From the NCBI RefSeq assembly GCF_014698045.1, contig NZ_JACJSE010000005.1:372001-436000 (forward strand): a DNA stretch of 64,000 nucleotides, read 5' to 3'. Both the position numbers and the translations under genes were made by a program. Position 1 is the first letter of the stretch. The number at the start of each line of letters is the position of its first letter. Source of the stretch: Aulosira sp. FACHB-615. Lineage in GTDB: Bacteria; Cyanobacteriota; Cyanobacteriia; Cyanobacteriales; Nostocaceae. The notes below the pieces were generated by a model that was not told the DNA's origin, made no database searches, and saw only the letters and a list, made by a program, of their open reading frames with translations. This document shows positions 43,673 to 52,314 of this stretch, piece after piece.

Positions 43673-44506
43673 TCAATACTCCCGTTGTTCTATTACAGCA
43701 ACTAAGGATTGCAAATCAAAATCGCGATCGCGTCCACTCAGACAAATACCAGAACTAATCACCGTCAAATCAGTTTTAGCGATCGCACTACTGTGACGCA
43801 CACGATCCGCAGTTGTCCAATCGACTGTCCAGTAATCACCGCGATCGTGAAATTGGTTTAAATCACCACCACCCATCTGCAAAGCTTTTTTCAATCGCTT
43901 TTCATCTTGTTTGGCTTGATCAAAACCCTCAATCCGCTTCGTTGCTAATTCATATACAATGCGAATTTCTGGAGTCAAATCTTTAAACTGCAATTCCTCC
44001 ACAGGAATCAGTCGCTTCACAGCAGATTGCAGAGTTTCCACAATTATCGGATCTGTACGGCGATCGATATCCTCAAACCAGCAAGATTGTCCATTCCAAC
44101 GAGCGATAATTTGCTCAAATACGCCAGCCTCAGTTACTAAATGTACTGCGATCGGTTTTACTACTTGCGATCGTTGACGCACATCTACTTCATTCACCGG
44201 ATATGCTAACCAAGTTTTTCCCTGTAATTGATATGCTAACCGCAGCCTGATTTGAGGAAAATGTTGCAGATATTCTCCAATTTGGGGTAAGTCGGCTTCT
44301 TCAATAACCTTTGCTGTCTTTGTATCCACAGGCTGAAAAATACCCCAACCTTCAAATTTACTCGGCTTTGGTGTGAAGGTGTAAACCATCCCCGCCACCT
44401 TTGTGCGAACTCGTCCACCTTTTACACAAGGCGCGAGAAATTCACTAGTAAATAACTCGGCTTCTGCATTAGCAATTTGGTTAATTAGCTTACGAATGTT
44501 AGTCAT
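43673..44506 (-). CDS. Partner protein of the ThiF gene, unknown function
   Basis: A 277-residue soluble protein that I cannot place in a family. Visible landmarks are LAPCVKGGRVRTKVAGMVYTFTP near the N-terminus (split here as LAPCVKGGRVRTK and VAGMVYTFTP), a WLAYPVNE strand, ELQFKDLTPEIRIVYELATK and the C-terminal SGICLSGRDRDFDLQSLV. The mixed alpha/beta pattern and absence of signal peptide point to a cytoplasmic protein. It is translationally coupled with the E1-like enzyme, so it is a probable substrate or scaffold. It lies downstream of the Ro60-like gene on the same strand, beyond a terminator. Confidence 0.6.
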   Translation of the reverse strand: MTNIRKLINQIANAEAELFTSEFLAPCVKGGRVRTKVAGMVYTFTPKPSKFEGWGIFQPVDTKTAKVIEEADLPQIGEYLQHFPQIRLRLAYQLQGKTWLAYPVNEVDVRQRSQVVKPIAVHLVTEAGVFEQIIARWNGQSCWFEDIDRRTDPIIVETLQSAVKRLIPVEELQFKDLTPEIRIVYELATKRIEGFDQAKQDEKRLKKALQMGGGDLNQFHDRGDYWTVDWTTADRVRHSSAIAKTDLTVISSGICLSGRDRDFDLQSLVAVIEQREY

Positions 44507-44517
44507 AAGTAGGTTTT

Positions 44518-44551
44518 AGATCCCCGACTTCTCAAAAGAAGTCGGGGATCT
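44518..44551. repeat. Palindrome GATCCCCGACTTC family, copy
   Basis: AGATCCCCGACTTCT and AGAAGTCGGGGATCT around a short loop, just upstream of the 277-residue protein gene. Confidence 0.8.
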
Positions 44552-45072
44552 GGTTGCTAAAGAACAATTTTAAAATTGGAATATAGGACTAATATTTGAT
44601 GTGGGAAAATAAGTACATTCAGACAAGATTTCTTTCCTACTCCCTACTCCCCATTCCCTACTCCATGTTTACACGAGTAAATTCGGAAATCAAACCAGAT
44701 TCTCATATAATCCCGCGTGCAAGTTTGTGGAGCATTGCGTTTTCTCAGTTACTAGAGGGACTCCACTGGTGAGTTATTACACACTCTTTAAAAGATGGCT
44801 ACTTTCAAGCCAACTTCCCAGGTTCTTCGCACTCCCCTTTCACAAACGCCCACTGCATTTGACAGTGTTACTTTTCCTCTCGTACTAGTATGTAGGCTCC
44901 AAGAGTCGGGTCACGCAGGATGTATAATACATTACACTACAAAATTTTCCATAGATGGCAAGAAGGTTAATTTAGTCATCTCTTCTTTCTCTTTGCGCCC
45001 TTTGCGCTCTTTGCGGTACCCTTCGGGAAGCCGCTTGCGCGTCTACGTTAAAAAAAATTGCTTGAGGTTATT
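44552..45072. other. Intergenic repeats, no gene seen
   Basis: CCTACTCCCTACTCCCC units near 44637-44663, and a GGTACCCTTCGGGAAGCCGC block near 45016, related to 49023-49040. The 117-residue frame across part of this stretch is not convincing. Confidence 0.5.
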
Positions 45073-45102
45073 AGGTGCGTCACGTATAAACATAACGCAC
45101 CT
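45073..45102 (-). terminator. Hairpin terminator of the Ro60-like operon
   Basis: On the minus strand AGGTGCGT pairs with ACGCACCT just downstream of the Ro60-like gene. A weak A/T-rich tail follows. Confidence 0.5.
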
Positions 45103-45112
45103 ATTTTCGATT

Positions 45113-46546
45113 CTACTTATCCTCACGCACAGGCAACGGCATATCTAAAATCTCCATTAGCAAGTCTAGGCGAGAGGGACGTGTTAGCAGTGGAACAAGA
45201 TTAGGTAAGCTGTAGTAGTCACCCGCGAAGGTGAAAGTTTCTACAGGTGCTTGCTGCTGCTTGAGTTGAGTTTCTACCCAGTTGTAATAAGTACCAAGAC
45301 GAACAATTACAACATTAGGCATCACTGCAAACTCACGACAGTAAGTCTTATAGGCTTCACTGAAATAAGGTGTAGCATTTTCACCTTCATCTGTCACCAG
45401 AATAATCTGGTCAACTACCTGCTTTTTCTTCCGCATTGCTTCCAATGCACAGCCAATACTAGTACCACCACCTGCATTGATGTGCTGGAAGGCACGCTCC
45501 CAATCTGTTAACTCTTTGCCTTTAGCGGTAACAGGGTAGGGAATGGTATCAAAAGCGTAGACAAACAATTCTGCTTGGGTGATACCAGAGATCAGGGCAG
45601 CAAGTTGCTTACCAAGAGCGATCGCATTATCCATTGAACCAGATTTGTCAATCAGCAAAGCTGTTGGACGGGCAATTGTCCCGCGTCGTTTCACCTGCTC
45701 GTTAGTGACTTTTTCTAGTCGCGCAACGGTATCTGCATCTAAGTCTGCGTTGTCTGCGGCAATCTGGGCTTTAAATGCAGCCACACGCCCACTTTTAGAT
45801 GCTTCTTCCAGTTTAAAATCAATCAGCTTTTTGACTTCTGGATGATCCATTGCACCCCGCGCCTGGAGTGACTTGAGGTTGTTGATCACTTCTTGGGGAG
45901 TCATGCTGTTGATTAAGGCTACCAAAACAACTGGTGTGAGTTGTTTGATCGCACCGATCGCAATAGTATAGGGAATCTTAAATTCCACAATCAACCTTGC
46001 TTGTTCGGCGGTACTGTTTGCTTTAGCCAGTTGCTTCAAAACATTTGCCAAAGAAGCCTCTGGAGGGGTGTCGCGGAACAAAATCGCATTTGCACGTTCG
46101 TTTGGTTTGATGTGCAGAGACGCATACAAATGCTTCATTGCCTTACGTCCTCGCAGCGCCGCGCGATCAAATAAAACCGGATTGCTTTCTCTGGTTTTGA
46201 GGTAACGTCGCACCGCAGTCCGCGCCGAACGTGGCATTTTATTTTGCTGCTGCTTCATAAAATCTACAACACGAGCCACCTGATAAGGCGGAAACTCTTG
46301 CAGCATCATAAATCCAGCATCTCTGTGTTCAGTCAAATTGCTAGTCAGCAAATGAGCCACAAACACTTCCTTGTGGTCGCGGACATCACCATAACGCTGA
46401 TACCAAACTGCTAAATGTCCGTAAAATATAGGGTCGAGTTCAACAATTAACTTATGGATTTCTGCAACTTGCTCAAGTTTGCGGTGAGGCGTTGTCAGCA
46501 AACTGTTGAGCATTTCTAAACGCAAATCGCGTTCTGTAGTATTCAT
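45113..46546 (-). CDS. Ro60-like (TROVE/VWA) RNA-binding protein
   Basis: A 477-residue protein with an N-terminal helical-repeat part (about 1-290: DPIFYGHLAVWYQRYGDVRD, EFPPYQVARVVDFMKQQ, RRYLKTRESN) and a C-terminal von Willebrand A domain with intact metal site: LLIDKSGSMDNA (about 295), AGGGTSIG and ILVTDEG. This alpha-solenoid plus VWA layout is that of Ro60/Rsr, the Y RNA-binding ring protein of RNA quality control. I place it there by architecture and by the tRNA-like RNAs upstream; a more distant VWA family is the alternative. TTTGAGGAGGTATT precedes the ATG. It follows the L7/L12-like gene by about 195 bases that contain a GATTTTGGATTTTA repeat. Confidence 0.68.
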   Translation of the reverse strand: MNTTERDLRLEMLNSLLTTPHRKLEQVAEIHKLIVELDPIFYGHLAVWYQRYGDVRDHKEVFVAHLLTSNLTEHRDAGFMMLQEFPPYQVARVVDFMKQQQNKMPRSARTAVRRYLKTRESNPVLFDRAALRGRKAMKHLYASLHIKPNERANAILFRDTPPEASLANVLKQLAKANSTAEQARLIVEFKIPYTIAIGAIKQLTPVVLVALINSMTPQEVINNLKSLQARGAMDHPEVKKLIDFKLEEASKSGRVAAFKAQIAADNADLDADTVARLEKVTNEQVKRRGTIARPTALLIDKSGSMDNAIALGKQLAALISGITQAELFVYAFDTIPYPVTAKGKELTDWERAFQHINAGGGTSIGCALEAMRKKKQVVDQIILVTDEGENATPYFSEAYKTYCREFAVMPNVVIVRLGTYYNWVETQLKQQQAPVETFTFAGDYYSLPNLVPLLTRPSRLDLLMEILDMPLPVREDK

Positions 46547-46555
46547 AATACCTCC

Positions 46556-46610
46556 TCAAAAAATTTTAGATTTTGGATTTTAGATTTTGGATTGCAATCT
46601 AAAATCACAA
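46556..46610. repeat. GATTTTGGATTTTA tandem repeat
   Basis: Two and a half direct units followed by a complementary GCAATCTAAAATC, in the gap before the Ro60-like gene. Confidence 0.7.
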
Positions 46611-46740
46611 AATTGCAGGAGGCAGATGTTGCACGCGGGGTGATATTGTCACCGCGCAAGTTTTAGAAGCATTGGTGTAACTGATTCAGAGTTATGTAAG
46701 CTTCTGCGATCGAGGCGCGGCAACAACTGCCGATATTATG

Positions 46741-47121
<381 letters not shown>

Positions 47122-47170
47122 AGCAACCTCCAATGAGTTGCATTTAACTCATAATTGATGATGAATAAAA

Positions 47171-47300
<130 letters not shown>

Positions 47301-47306
47301 AAAATT

Positions 47307-48026
47307 TTAAGTTTGAGAAAGTTGTTTTAAAATCCATCGGAGTTGTTTTTTATTACACTGTTGTTTTTTCACAGCGTAAACGTCACCGGCTGAACAATAC
47401 TCATTAAGTACACCTTTAAAAATATCCTTTGTATAATCTTTTGGGTCAGGGGGAAAATCTTCAAAAGTAACGAGATACCATATATCGTTTATTTTTTGGT
47501 ATTGATGATAATCATCAATGCTAATAACATCATTATTGCTTGGGTAATTCCACCTACGAGCTACTCGCCTTGCTACACAAAGAATCCCAGTTTCTGGATG
47601 AACATAGAAGCAATTGCGGTCAATCCCATCTAATTTAATTCCATACCACCGATAAGACTTCCCATACAAGACACCATCAATGATTTCTACGTGGCGTTCA
47701 ACGACATCCCACAAGTGACCAATAACGTGTTGTCCTGTCATTGTGTTAGTCTTTAAACGTTGACAGAGTTTGCTATAAACATCATCCCAAGGTTGTCCAA
47801 TATGAGAGCGCAAAAAGCGACGCAAAGGGCCAAGCTGATCTGAAGAATGCTTTGTTCTATGTCTGCGGTTGGTTTTAATTATGTAGGGATTGAATAACCC
47901 ATATTCAGTTGCTTCTTGAGTGAGTTTATACAGTTGCTTTTTATAGCCTGTCTGCTTTTTTAGACTAATTCTTTTACCATGACGAGGACGTTCAATCACC
48001 ACTTCGCTCAAACGATGTTCGCTCAT
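47307..48026 (-). CDS. Unknown basic protein in the tRNA-like RNA cluster
   Basis: A 239-residue, Lys/Arg-rich soluble protein (MSEHRLSEVVIERPRHGKRI). Recognisable blocks are KLTQEATEYGLFNPYIIK, DQLGPLRRFLRSHIGQPWDD, HVIGHLWDVVERHVEIIDGV and FYVHPETGILCVARRVARR. The regular charge pattern and Trp/Tyr-rich strands suggest an RNA- or ribosome-associated protein, but I know no named family. It lies between two structured RNAs of the Ro60-like locus on the same strand. The ATG at 48026 follows AAAGAACATAAGTT. An endonuclease role is not supported, as no HNH, GIY-YIG or LAGLIDADG motif is present. Confidence 0.65.
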   Translation of the reverse strand: MSEHRLSEVVIERPRHGKRISLKKQTGYKKQLYKLTQEATEYGLFNPYIIKTNRRHRTKHSSDQLGPLRRFLRSHIGQPWDDVYSKLCQRLKTNTMTGQHVIGHLWDVVERHVEIIDGVLYGKSYRWYGIKLDGIDRNCFYVHPETGILCVARRVARRWNYPSNNDVISIDDYHQYQKINDIWYLVTFEDFPPDPKDYTKDIFKGVLNEYCSAGDVYAVKKQQCNKKQLRWILKQLSQT

Positions 48027-48153
48027 AACTTATGTTCTTTAAAGATAGTTTTACTGATGGGGTTTTGTGGCTACATAAGTTATGGGACATCATGGAACTC
48101 ACCTCTCTATGATTGAATTAATGTTTTAGTTAAATACAATTTCAATTATTGGA

Positions 48154-48293
48154 ATTCCGCACAAGTTAGCAAAGCAGTTTTAACAATTGCCTTTACCATT
48201 TTGGCTACGCTCCCATTAGCGGGAGCGACAGGAATCGAACCTGTATATCCATTACTGGATAGTGTGTAGGCTTTACAAGTTAGGGTGCGGAAT
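48154..48293 (-). ncRNA. Y RNA-like unit 2 with circularly permuted tRNA module (YrlA type)
   Basis: On the minus strand ATTCCGCAC and GTGCGGAAT close the RNA, and AAAGC/GCTTT follow further in. The cap reads, in order: hairpin TATCC/GGATA, T-arm ACAGG-TTCGATT-CCTGT (48228-48244), acceptor hairpin CGCTCCC-GCTAAT-GGGAGCG (48208-48227), TA, D-arm GCC...GGC with TGGTAA (48189-48205), A. This is tRNA geometry with the ends joined and the anticodon side opened into the stem, as in bacterial YrlA Y RNAs. Confidence 0.72.
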
Positions 48294-48308
48294 AAAGTTT
48301 AAATAATT

Positions 48309-48487
48309 CCGTGCGAGTTCAAAAAGCTTGTTACAACTCCGGCCGTTCTTACCAAATATTGGCAGTGGACACGCACGCTAAATCTGCGAGAGACTTAGAA
48401 ATCATGCTTCGCTAGTTCGATCGCTCGAATTTTACTACCTTAGAGCCGTTATCAATGTGTATGTATGCTTGATGTGTCAGGACACGG
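48309..48487 (-). ncRNA. Y RNA-like unit 3 (degenerate or extended)
   Basis: Ends CCGTGT and GCACGG pair. The flanks GTGTCCTGACACATCAAGC and AAGCTTTTTGAACTCGC correspond to those of the other units. Inside, a D-arm-like GCC-AATATTTGGTAAGAAC-GGC is followed by AGTTGTAACAAGC, matching the 3' half of unit 2. The 5' half is not resolved. Confidence 0.45.
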
Positions 48488-48500
48488 AAAATTAGGGTCT

Positions 48501-48701
48501 TCAACCGTAGACAGCTTCAGGACGCACAATCAAGTCTCCACTAGGGCGACGATCTACTATGTAAGCAGAAAGGCGATCGCTATTGACATCTAAATGTCGC
48601 GCTACCTGTTCTTTGACTGCTACATCATTCATCCCTGCAACAATTCCTAGTTGTCTTTCTGCAACATCAACAGAACGTCCTTCAAATCGAATATGAACCA
48701 T
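48501..48701 (-). CDS. Small conserved-looking protein in the RNA cluster
   Basis: A 66-residue protein, MVHIRFEGRSVDVAERQLGI then VAGMNDVAVKEQVARHLDV, ending RPSGDLIVRPEAVYG. It is compact, with an alternating beta-alpha pattern resembling a small ubiquitin-like or RNA-binding fold, but I know no family. The C-terminal Tyr-Gly is notable beside an E1-like gene in the same locus. ATG 48701 has an excellent ribosome site (AAAGAGGTGATTCC); the longer frame begins inside the split tRNA and is rejected. It lies between two tRNA-like RNAs. Confidence 0.7.
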   Translation of the reverse strand: MVHIRFEGRSVDVAERQLGIVAGMNDVAVKEQVARHLDVNSDRLSAYIVDRRPSGDLIVRPEAVYG

Positions 48702-48785
48702 TGGAATCACCTCTTTTAAATTACAAATGAGTATTAGTGGATCTGATCGGAATTGAACCGATACCCTCCCTGTGAGAGTTGCACT

Positions 48786-48912
<127 letters not shown>

Positions 48913-48946
48913 AATCCGGGAACTCTACCGTTAGAGCTACAGACCC

Positions 48947-49190
48947 ATGTTTTGATGATTGCATTGACCTGATTGAAGTTAATCAAAGTCAATGCAAATG
49001 GAACCGTCGGGAATCGTAGGCTTTGCCTTCCCGAAGGGTACACGAATCCTGCAACCGTCCGTTTGTTGGTTTCGGAGCAGTCGAACGCCAATCGCGGCCC
49101 CAACAGTGGGTAATGCGGAAAATAGCTGTGTTTATCGAGTTATCAAGGTTCTGCAAGGATTAATCTTCGCCTCTTGAGTGGGCTGTCATC
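48947..49190 (-). other. 5' end of the RNA cluster, unresolved
   Basis: The minus strand contains GGTTGCAGGATTCGTG, GCCTACGATTCCCGACGG and TTGGCGTTCGACTGC, which resemble tRNA T-arm pieces, together with a GTACCCTTCGGGAAGGC repeat. I could not assemble a complete cloverleaf. The promoter of the cluster is probably here or just upstream. Confidence 0.35.
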
Positions 49191-49270
49191 CTTGTAATAC
49201 ATTTGTAGTATGTATTTCAGATAATGTCAAGAGGATAGTTAAAAAGTAGAGGGGGTAGCACCTCTACTTA

Positions 49271-49334
49271 CCTCGACTTCTCCTGACGGAGACGCTACGC
49301 GAACGCTCAGTACAAGTCGCTCGGCGACCAGCAG
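49271..49334. repeat. Dispersed repeat, copy 2 (CTGACGGAGACGC type)
   Basis: Nearly identical to 4711-4778. The remainder of 49191-49618 is AT-rich without a credible gene and should contain the promoter of the next gene. Confidence 0.65.
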
Positions 49335-49618
49335 AAGGAAGATTCTTCCCCCTTGCGCCCAGCAACTGCCACTTATTCTCTTCAAGAAGTCAGACATCTT
49401 TTTGGGCTAGATATTGAAATGATTTTGTGAACATTCCGAGACAAATTTCACCGTATAAATACTATGAAAAAATATCATCTGTATTGAATACTGTGGAAAA
49501 CACGGTTATTTAACTGGTTTTATGAGATGATATTTTCTCTATAATTTCATGCTGCATTTATCTAACATTAATTGAATAGAAACTACATTAGTAAGACAGT
49601 TATTTAGTCATACTAACA

Positions 49619-50830
49619 ATGTCGATAAAACACAAAACAAAATTTGCTGTGATTCCTTTATCTCTAGCTACAGTTACCTTAGCGAGTTTAATACAACCAG
49701 CTATGGCTGTTAATTTGGGAATCGCGCAAGACTATAACGTATTCGTGTTTGGAGACATGAATCAAAGTTCCGACTCTGAAGGTCGTGTAGCGGTTGGCGG
49801 TAATGCGACCTTCACCAATTTTGGTATTGCTGACCGTTTAGCTAATTCTAATGGCACAGATACTAGACTGATAGTAGGTGGAGATTTAACTTACAACGGT
49901 GGTCAAGTTTTTGGTGGTAATGCTGTTGTCGGTGGTAGTGTTAAAACTTCTGTGAATTTCAACTGTTCTCCGAACTGTGGTGTTAGTTCAGGTACACCGC
50001 TTAATTTTGAGACAGCACGCCAAGAATTAACTTATCTTTCTGAATCTTTAGGCGGGTTAAGTTCTACAGGTAATACAGAGTATAAATGGGGTGGAATTCA
50101 TCTCCAGGGTAACAATAGTGATTTAAATATTTTCACTATTGATGGTTCACAGTTTTCTAACAGCACTTATCTGAATATTGCTGGAGTAGGCAGTAACTCT
50201 ACAGTAATTTTTAATATTTTAGGTAATAGCGTCAATATTAGTAACTTTGGACTTAACCTTAATGGACTAAATAAGCAAAATATTTTGTTTAACTTTGTTG
50301 ATGCTACTCAAGTAAAAACTACTGGTTTCTCGTTCTATGGTAGTGTACTTGCAACTAAAGCTAATGTCCTATTTAATAACGGGAATGTAGAAGGAACTTT
50401 AGTAGCTTCTTCGTTATCTGGTAGTGGTGAATTTCACAATACTAAGTTTGCTGGGAACTTACCTAACATACCCAAACCACAGCCAGAAACTCCAACTAAC
50501 CCCACACCCGAAACCCCAACTAATCCCACACCCGAAACACCCGAAACCCCAACTAACCCAACTCCTGAAACTCCAGTAACTCCAACTAACCCAACTCCTG
50601 AAACACCTGAAACTCCAACTAATCCCACACCCGAAACACCTGAAACTCCAACTAACCCAACTCCTGAAACACCTGAAACTCCAACTAACCCAACTCCTGA
50701 GCCTCCTGTTTCAACTACAGTACCAGAACCAAGTACAGTTATGGGTTTACTTTTTGTAGTTGGTTTATTTGGCTTTTCTCGCCGGAATAAATTATCCACT
50801 AAATCAGCTATAACTGGTGAGAAAATTTAG
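49619..50830 (+). CDS. Choice-of-anchor A family PEP-CTERM protein
   Basis: An exported surface or matrix protein (403 residues). A signal peptide (VIPLSLATVTLASLIQPAMA) is followed by the choice-of-anchor A domain: LGIAQDYNVFVFGDMN, SEGRVAVGGNAT, GQVFGGNAVVGGSV and the late FYGSVLATKANVLFNNGNVE. Residues of about 288-368 are imperfect repeats of Thr-Pro-Glu-Thr-Pro-Glu-Thr-Pro-Thr-Asn, a cell-wall-like spacer. The C-terminus has the PEP-CTERM sorting signal VPEPSTVMGLLFVVGLFGFS followed by a basic cluster RRNK. It is probably processed by an exosortase-type system and displayed or secreted. Monocistronic. Confidence 0.92.
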   Translation: MSIKHKTKFAVIPLSLATVTLASLIQPAMAVNLGIAQDYNVFVFGDMNQSSDSEGRVAVGGNATFTNFGIADRLANSNGTDTRLIVGGDLTYNGGQVFGGNAVVGGSVKTSVNFNCSPNCGVSSGTPLNFETARQELTYLSESLGGLSSTGNTEYKWGGIHLQGNNSDLNIFTIDGSQFSNSTYLNIAGVGSNSTVIFNILGNSVNISNFGLNLNGLNKQNILFNFVDATQVKTTGFSFYGSVLATKANVLFNNGNVEGTLVASSLSGSGEFHNTKFAGNLPNIPKPQPETPTNPTPETPTNPTPETPETPTNPTPETPVTPTNPTPETPETPTNPTPETPETPTNPTPETPETPTNPTPEPPVSTTVPEPSTVMGLLFVVGLFGFSRRNKLSTKSAITGEKI

Positions 50831-50860
50831 TCAATAACCTGCAATTATGTCTGAGCGATA

Positions 50861-50893
50861 AGATCCCCGACTTCTCAAATAAGTCGGGGATCT
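50861..50893. repeat. Palindrome GATCCCCGACTTC family, copy
   Basis: AGATCCCCGACTTCTCA and TAAGTCGGGGATCT, directly after the PEP-CTERM gene, where it can act as a terminator. Confidence 0.8.
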
Positions 50894-50934
50894 TAGATTC
50901 TCAGTTATTAAATATTTGATTTATAATTTTTGAC

Positions 50935-51519
50935 ATGAATCAAAATCAAATTAATCCAAACAACTGGTCACAAGAGAGTTATATTAAGGCTTATAAATTT
51001 GCTGCGATCGCACATCATAACCAAACTATTCCCGGTTCTGAATTGCCTTATATCATGCACTTGAGTTTTGTCAGTATGGAATTAATTGCTGCTTTAAACG
51101 TAGAAAAAGTAGCTAACGCTGATTTGGCAATTCAATGTGCAGTTTTACATGACACCATCGAAGATAGTGGTATAACTTTTGAACAAATAAAAACCGAGTT
51201 CGGTGAAGCAGTTGCCAAAGGTGTGCTTGCATTAACCAAAGATAAAAGTTTGGCGAAACATCTGCAAATGGCAGATAGTTTAAGGCGGTTAAAACAACAA
51301 CCACCAGAAATTTGGATGGTTAAGTTAGCAGATAGAATCAGCAACCTCCAAGCACCGCCACATTACTGGAGTCAAGAAAAAATTACGAAATATCGAGAAG
51401 AGGCTATACAGATTTATGAAACTCTGAAAGATGCGAGTCCGTTTTTGGCTGCAAGATTAGCTAAGAAAATTGAAGACTACAAGACATATACACAATCAGA
51501 GAATGTTGAATCAGATTGA
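50935..51519 (+). CDS. HD-domain protein, small alarmone hydrolase-like
   Basis: A 194-residue metal-dependent phosphohydrolase of the HD superfamily, closest in form to the (p)ppGpp hydrolase domain of SpoT/MESH1. Metal motifs are AAIAHHNQTIPGSELPYIMH (first His), the HD pair with Glu-Asp in VLHDTIEDSGIT, and a later Asp in VKLADRISNLQ. The length matches a stand-alone alarmone hydrolase without synthetase. Substrate inference is from family motifs. It is convergent with the twin nuclease-like genes. Confidence 0.85.
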   Translation: MNQNQINPNNWSQESYIKAYKFAAIAHHNQTIPGSELPYIMHLSFVSMELIAALNVEKVANADLAIQCAVLHDTIEDSGITFEQIKTEFGEAVAKGVLALTKDKSLAKHLQMADSLRRLKQQPPEIWMVKLADRISNLQAPPHYWSQEKITKYREEAIQIYETLKDASPFLAARLAKKIEDYKTYTQSENVESD

Positions 51520-51528
51520 TACACTCTG

Positions 51529-52173
51529 TTAGCTACTAATATTTTCAGAAACCACCAATTGAGTTAAACGCTTCAGAATACGCAGTACATCGTATAATTC
51601 ATTGCCAGGGTTACGCATTAAAAAACCTTTGGATAAGCTATAACGGGGTAGCTCTTCTTTAACTAATTTTACAAAAATAAACTCACTACCTGTAGCAATC
51701 ATTCCAAAACTAGGTTTGTCTGGATGGGGATGTCCTAACATATAGGCAAGTATTTGTGCAAGTCCTTCTTCAATAGAAAAGGAAGCTTTTTTTGATTCAA
51801 TAATCATTACCCATAATTGGTCTTGTAAGACTAAAGTATCTATTCTGCCTTTGATGAGTGTATCTTCATCTGGTACAGCAATATCTATAGGTTCTTCCGA
51901 CTTGACATAAAATGGAGCTAAATAAAAATCACCAATAAAAAGAATGGGATCTACAACTGCCATTCTGACGACATCTTCTAATAAGGTAGGATAATTGAGC
52001 AGATTTAAATAACCGAATTTGACTTTATCTAACAGTTGTTTATCTAACTCTGTAATCTCAGGTAAGTCTTCTTGCCATTCTCGGAAGAATTGCTTATCTA
52101 AAATTAACTGAATTCCAAAATTATCAATTAAGTAGCGTAAATCTATATCTTTAGCTTGTAAGGTTTGAGTCAT
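51529..52173 (-). CDS. PD-(D/E)xK nuclease-like protein, HsdR N-terminal type (paralogue 2)
   Basis: A 214-residue protein resembling the N-terminal nuclease domain of type I restriction subunit R but without helicase domains. It starts MTQTLQAKDIDLRYLIDNFG. The probable active site is GRIDTLVLQDQLWVMIIESKK, with the Asp and the E-x-K pair. It has 30-40 percent similarity to the next gene upstream. No methylase or specificity gene is nearby, so it is not a complete restriction system. Such short proteins are frequent in cyanobacteria. Function unknown. Confidence 0.72.
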   Translation of the reverse strand: MTQTLQAKDIDLRYLIDNFGIQLILDKQFFREWQEDLPEITELDKQLLDKVKFGYLNLLNYPTLLEDVVRMAVVDPILFIGDFYLAPFYVKSEEPIDIAVPDEDTLIKGRIDTLVLQDQLWVMIIESKKASFSIEEGLAQILAYMLGHPHPDKPSFGMIATGSEFIFVKLVKEELPRYSLSKGFLMRNPGNELYDVLRILKRLTQLVVSENISS

Positions 52174-52314
52174 AACTTTAGCAGAGTAGGAATATAGGAA
52201 TCCGGTTTGATTTCTGAATTTATTTGTGTAGGTAGGGAATAGGGAATGGGGAGTAGGAAAGAAGCCTGATTCGGAGTGTACTTATTTTTTTCAGAAATCA
52301 AATATGAGTCATAA

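Noticed and set aside
44795..45148. 117-residue plus-strand frame
   Set aside because: It crosses repeats and the terminator of the Ro60-like gene, and its composition is that of repeat DNA.
47307..48026. Homing endonuclease associated with the tRNA insertions
   Set aside because: No HNH, GIY-YIG, LAGLIDADG or PD-(D/E)xK motif is visible in the 239-residue protein.
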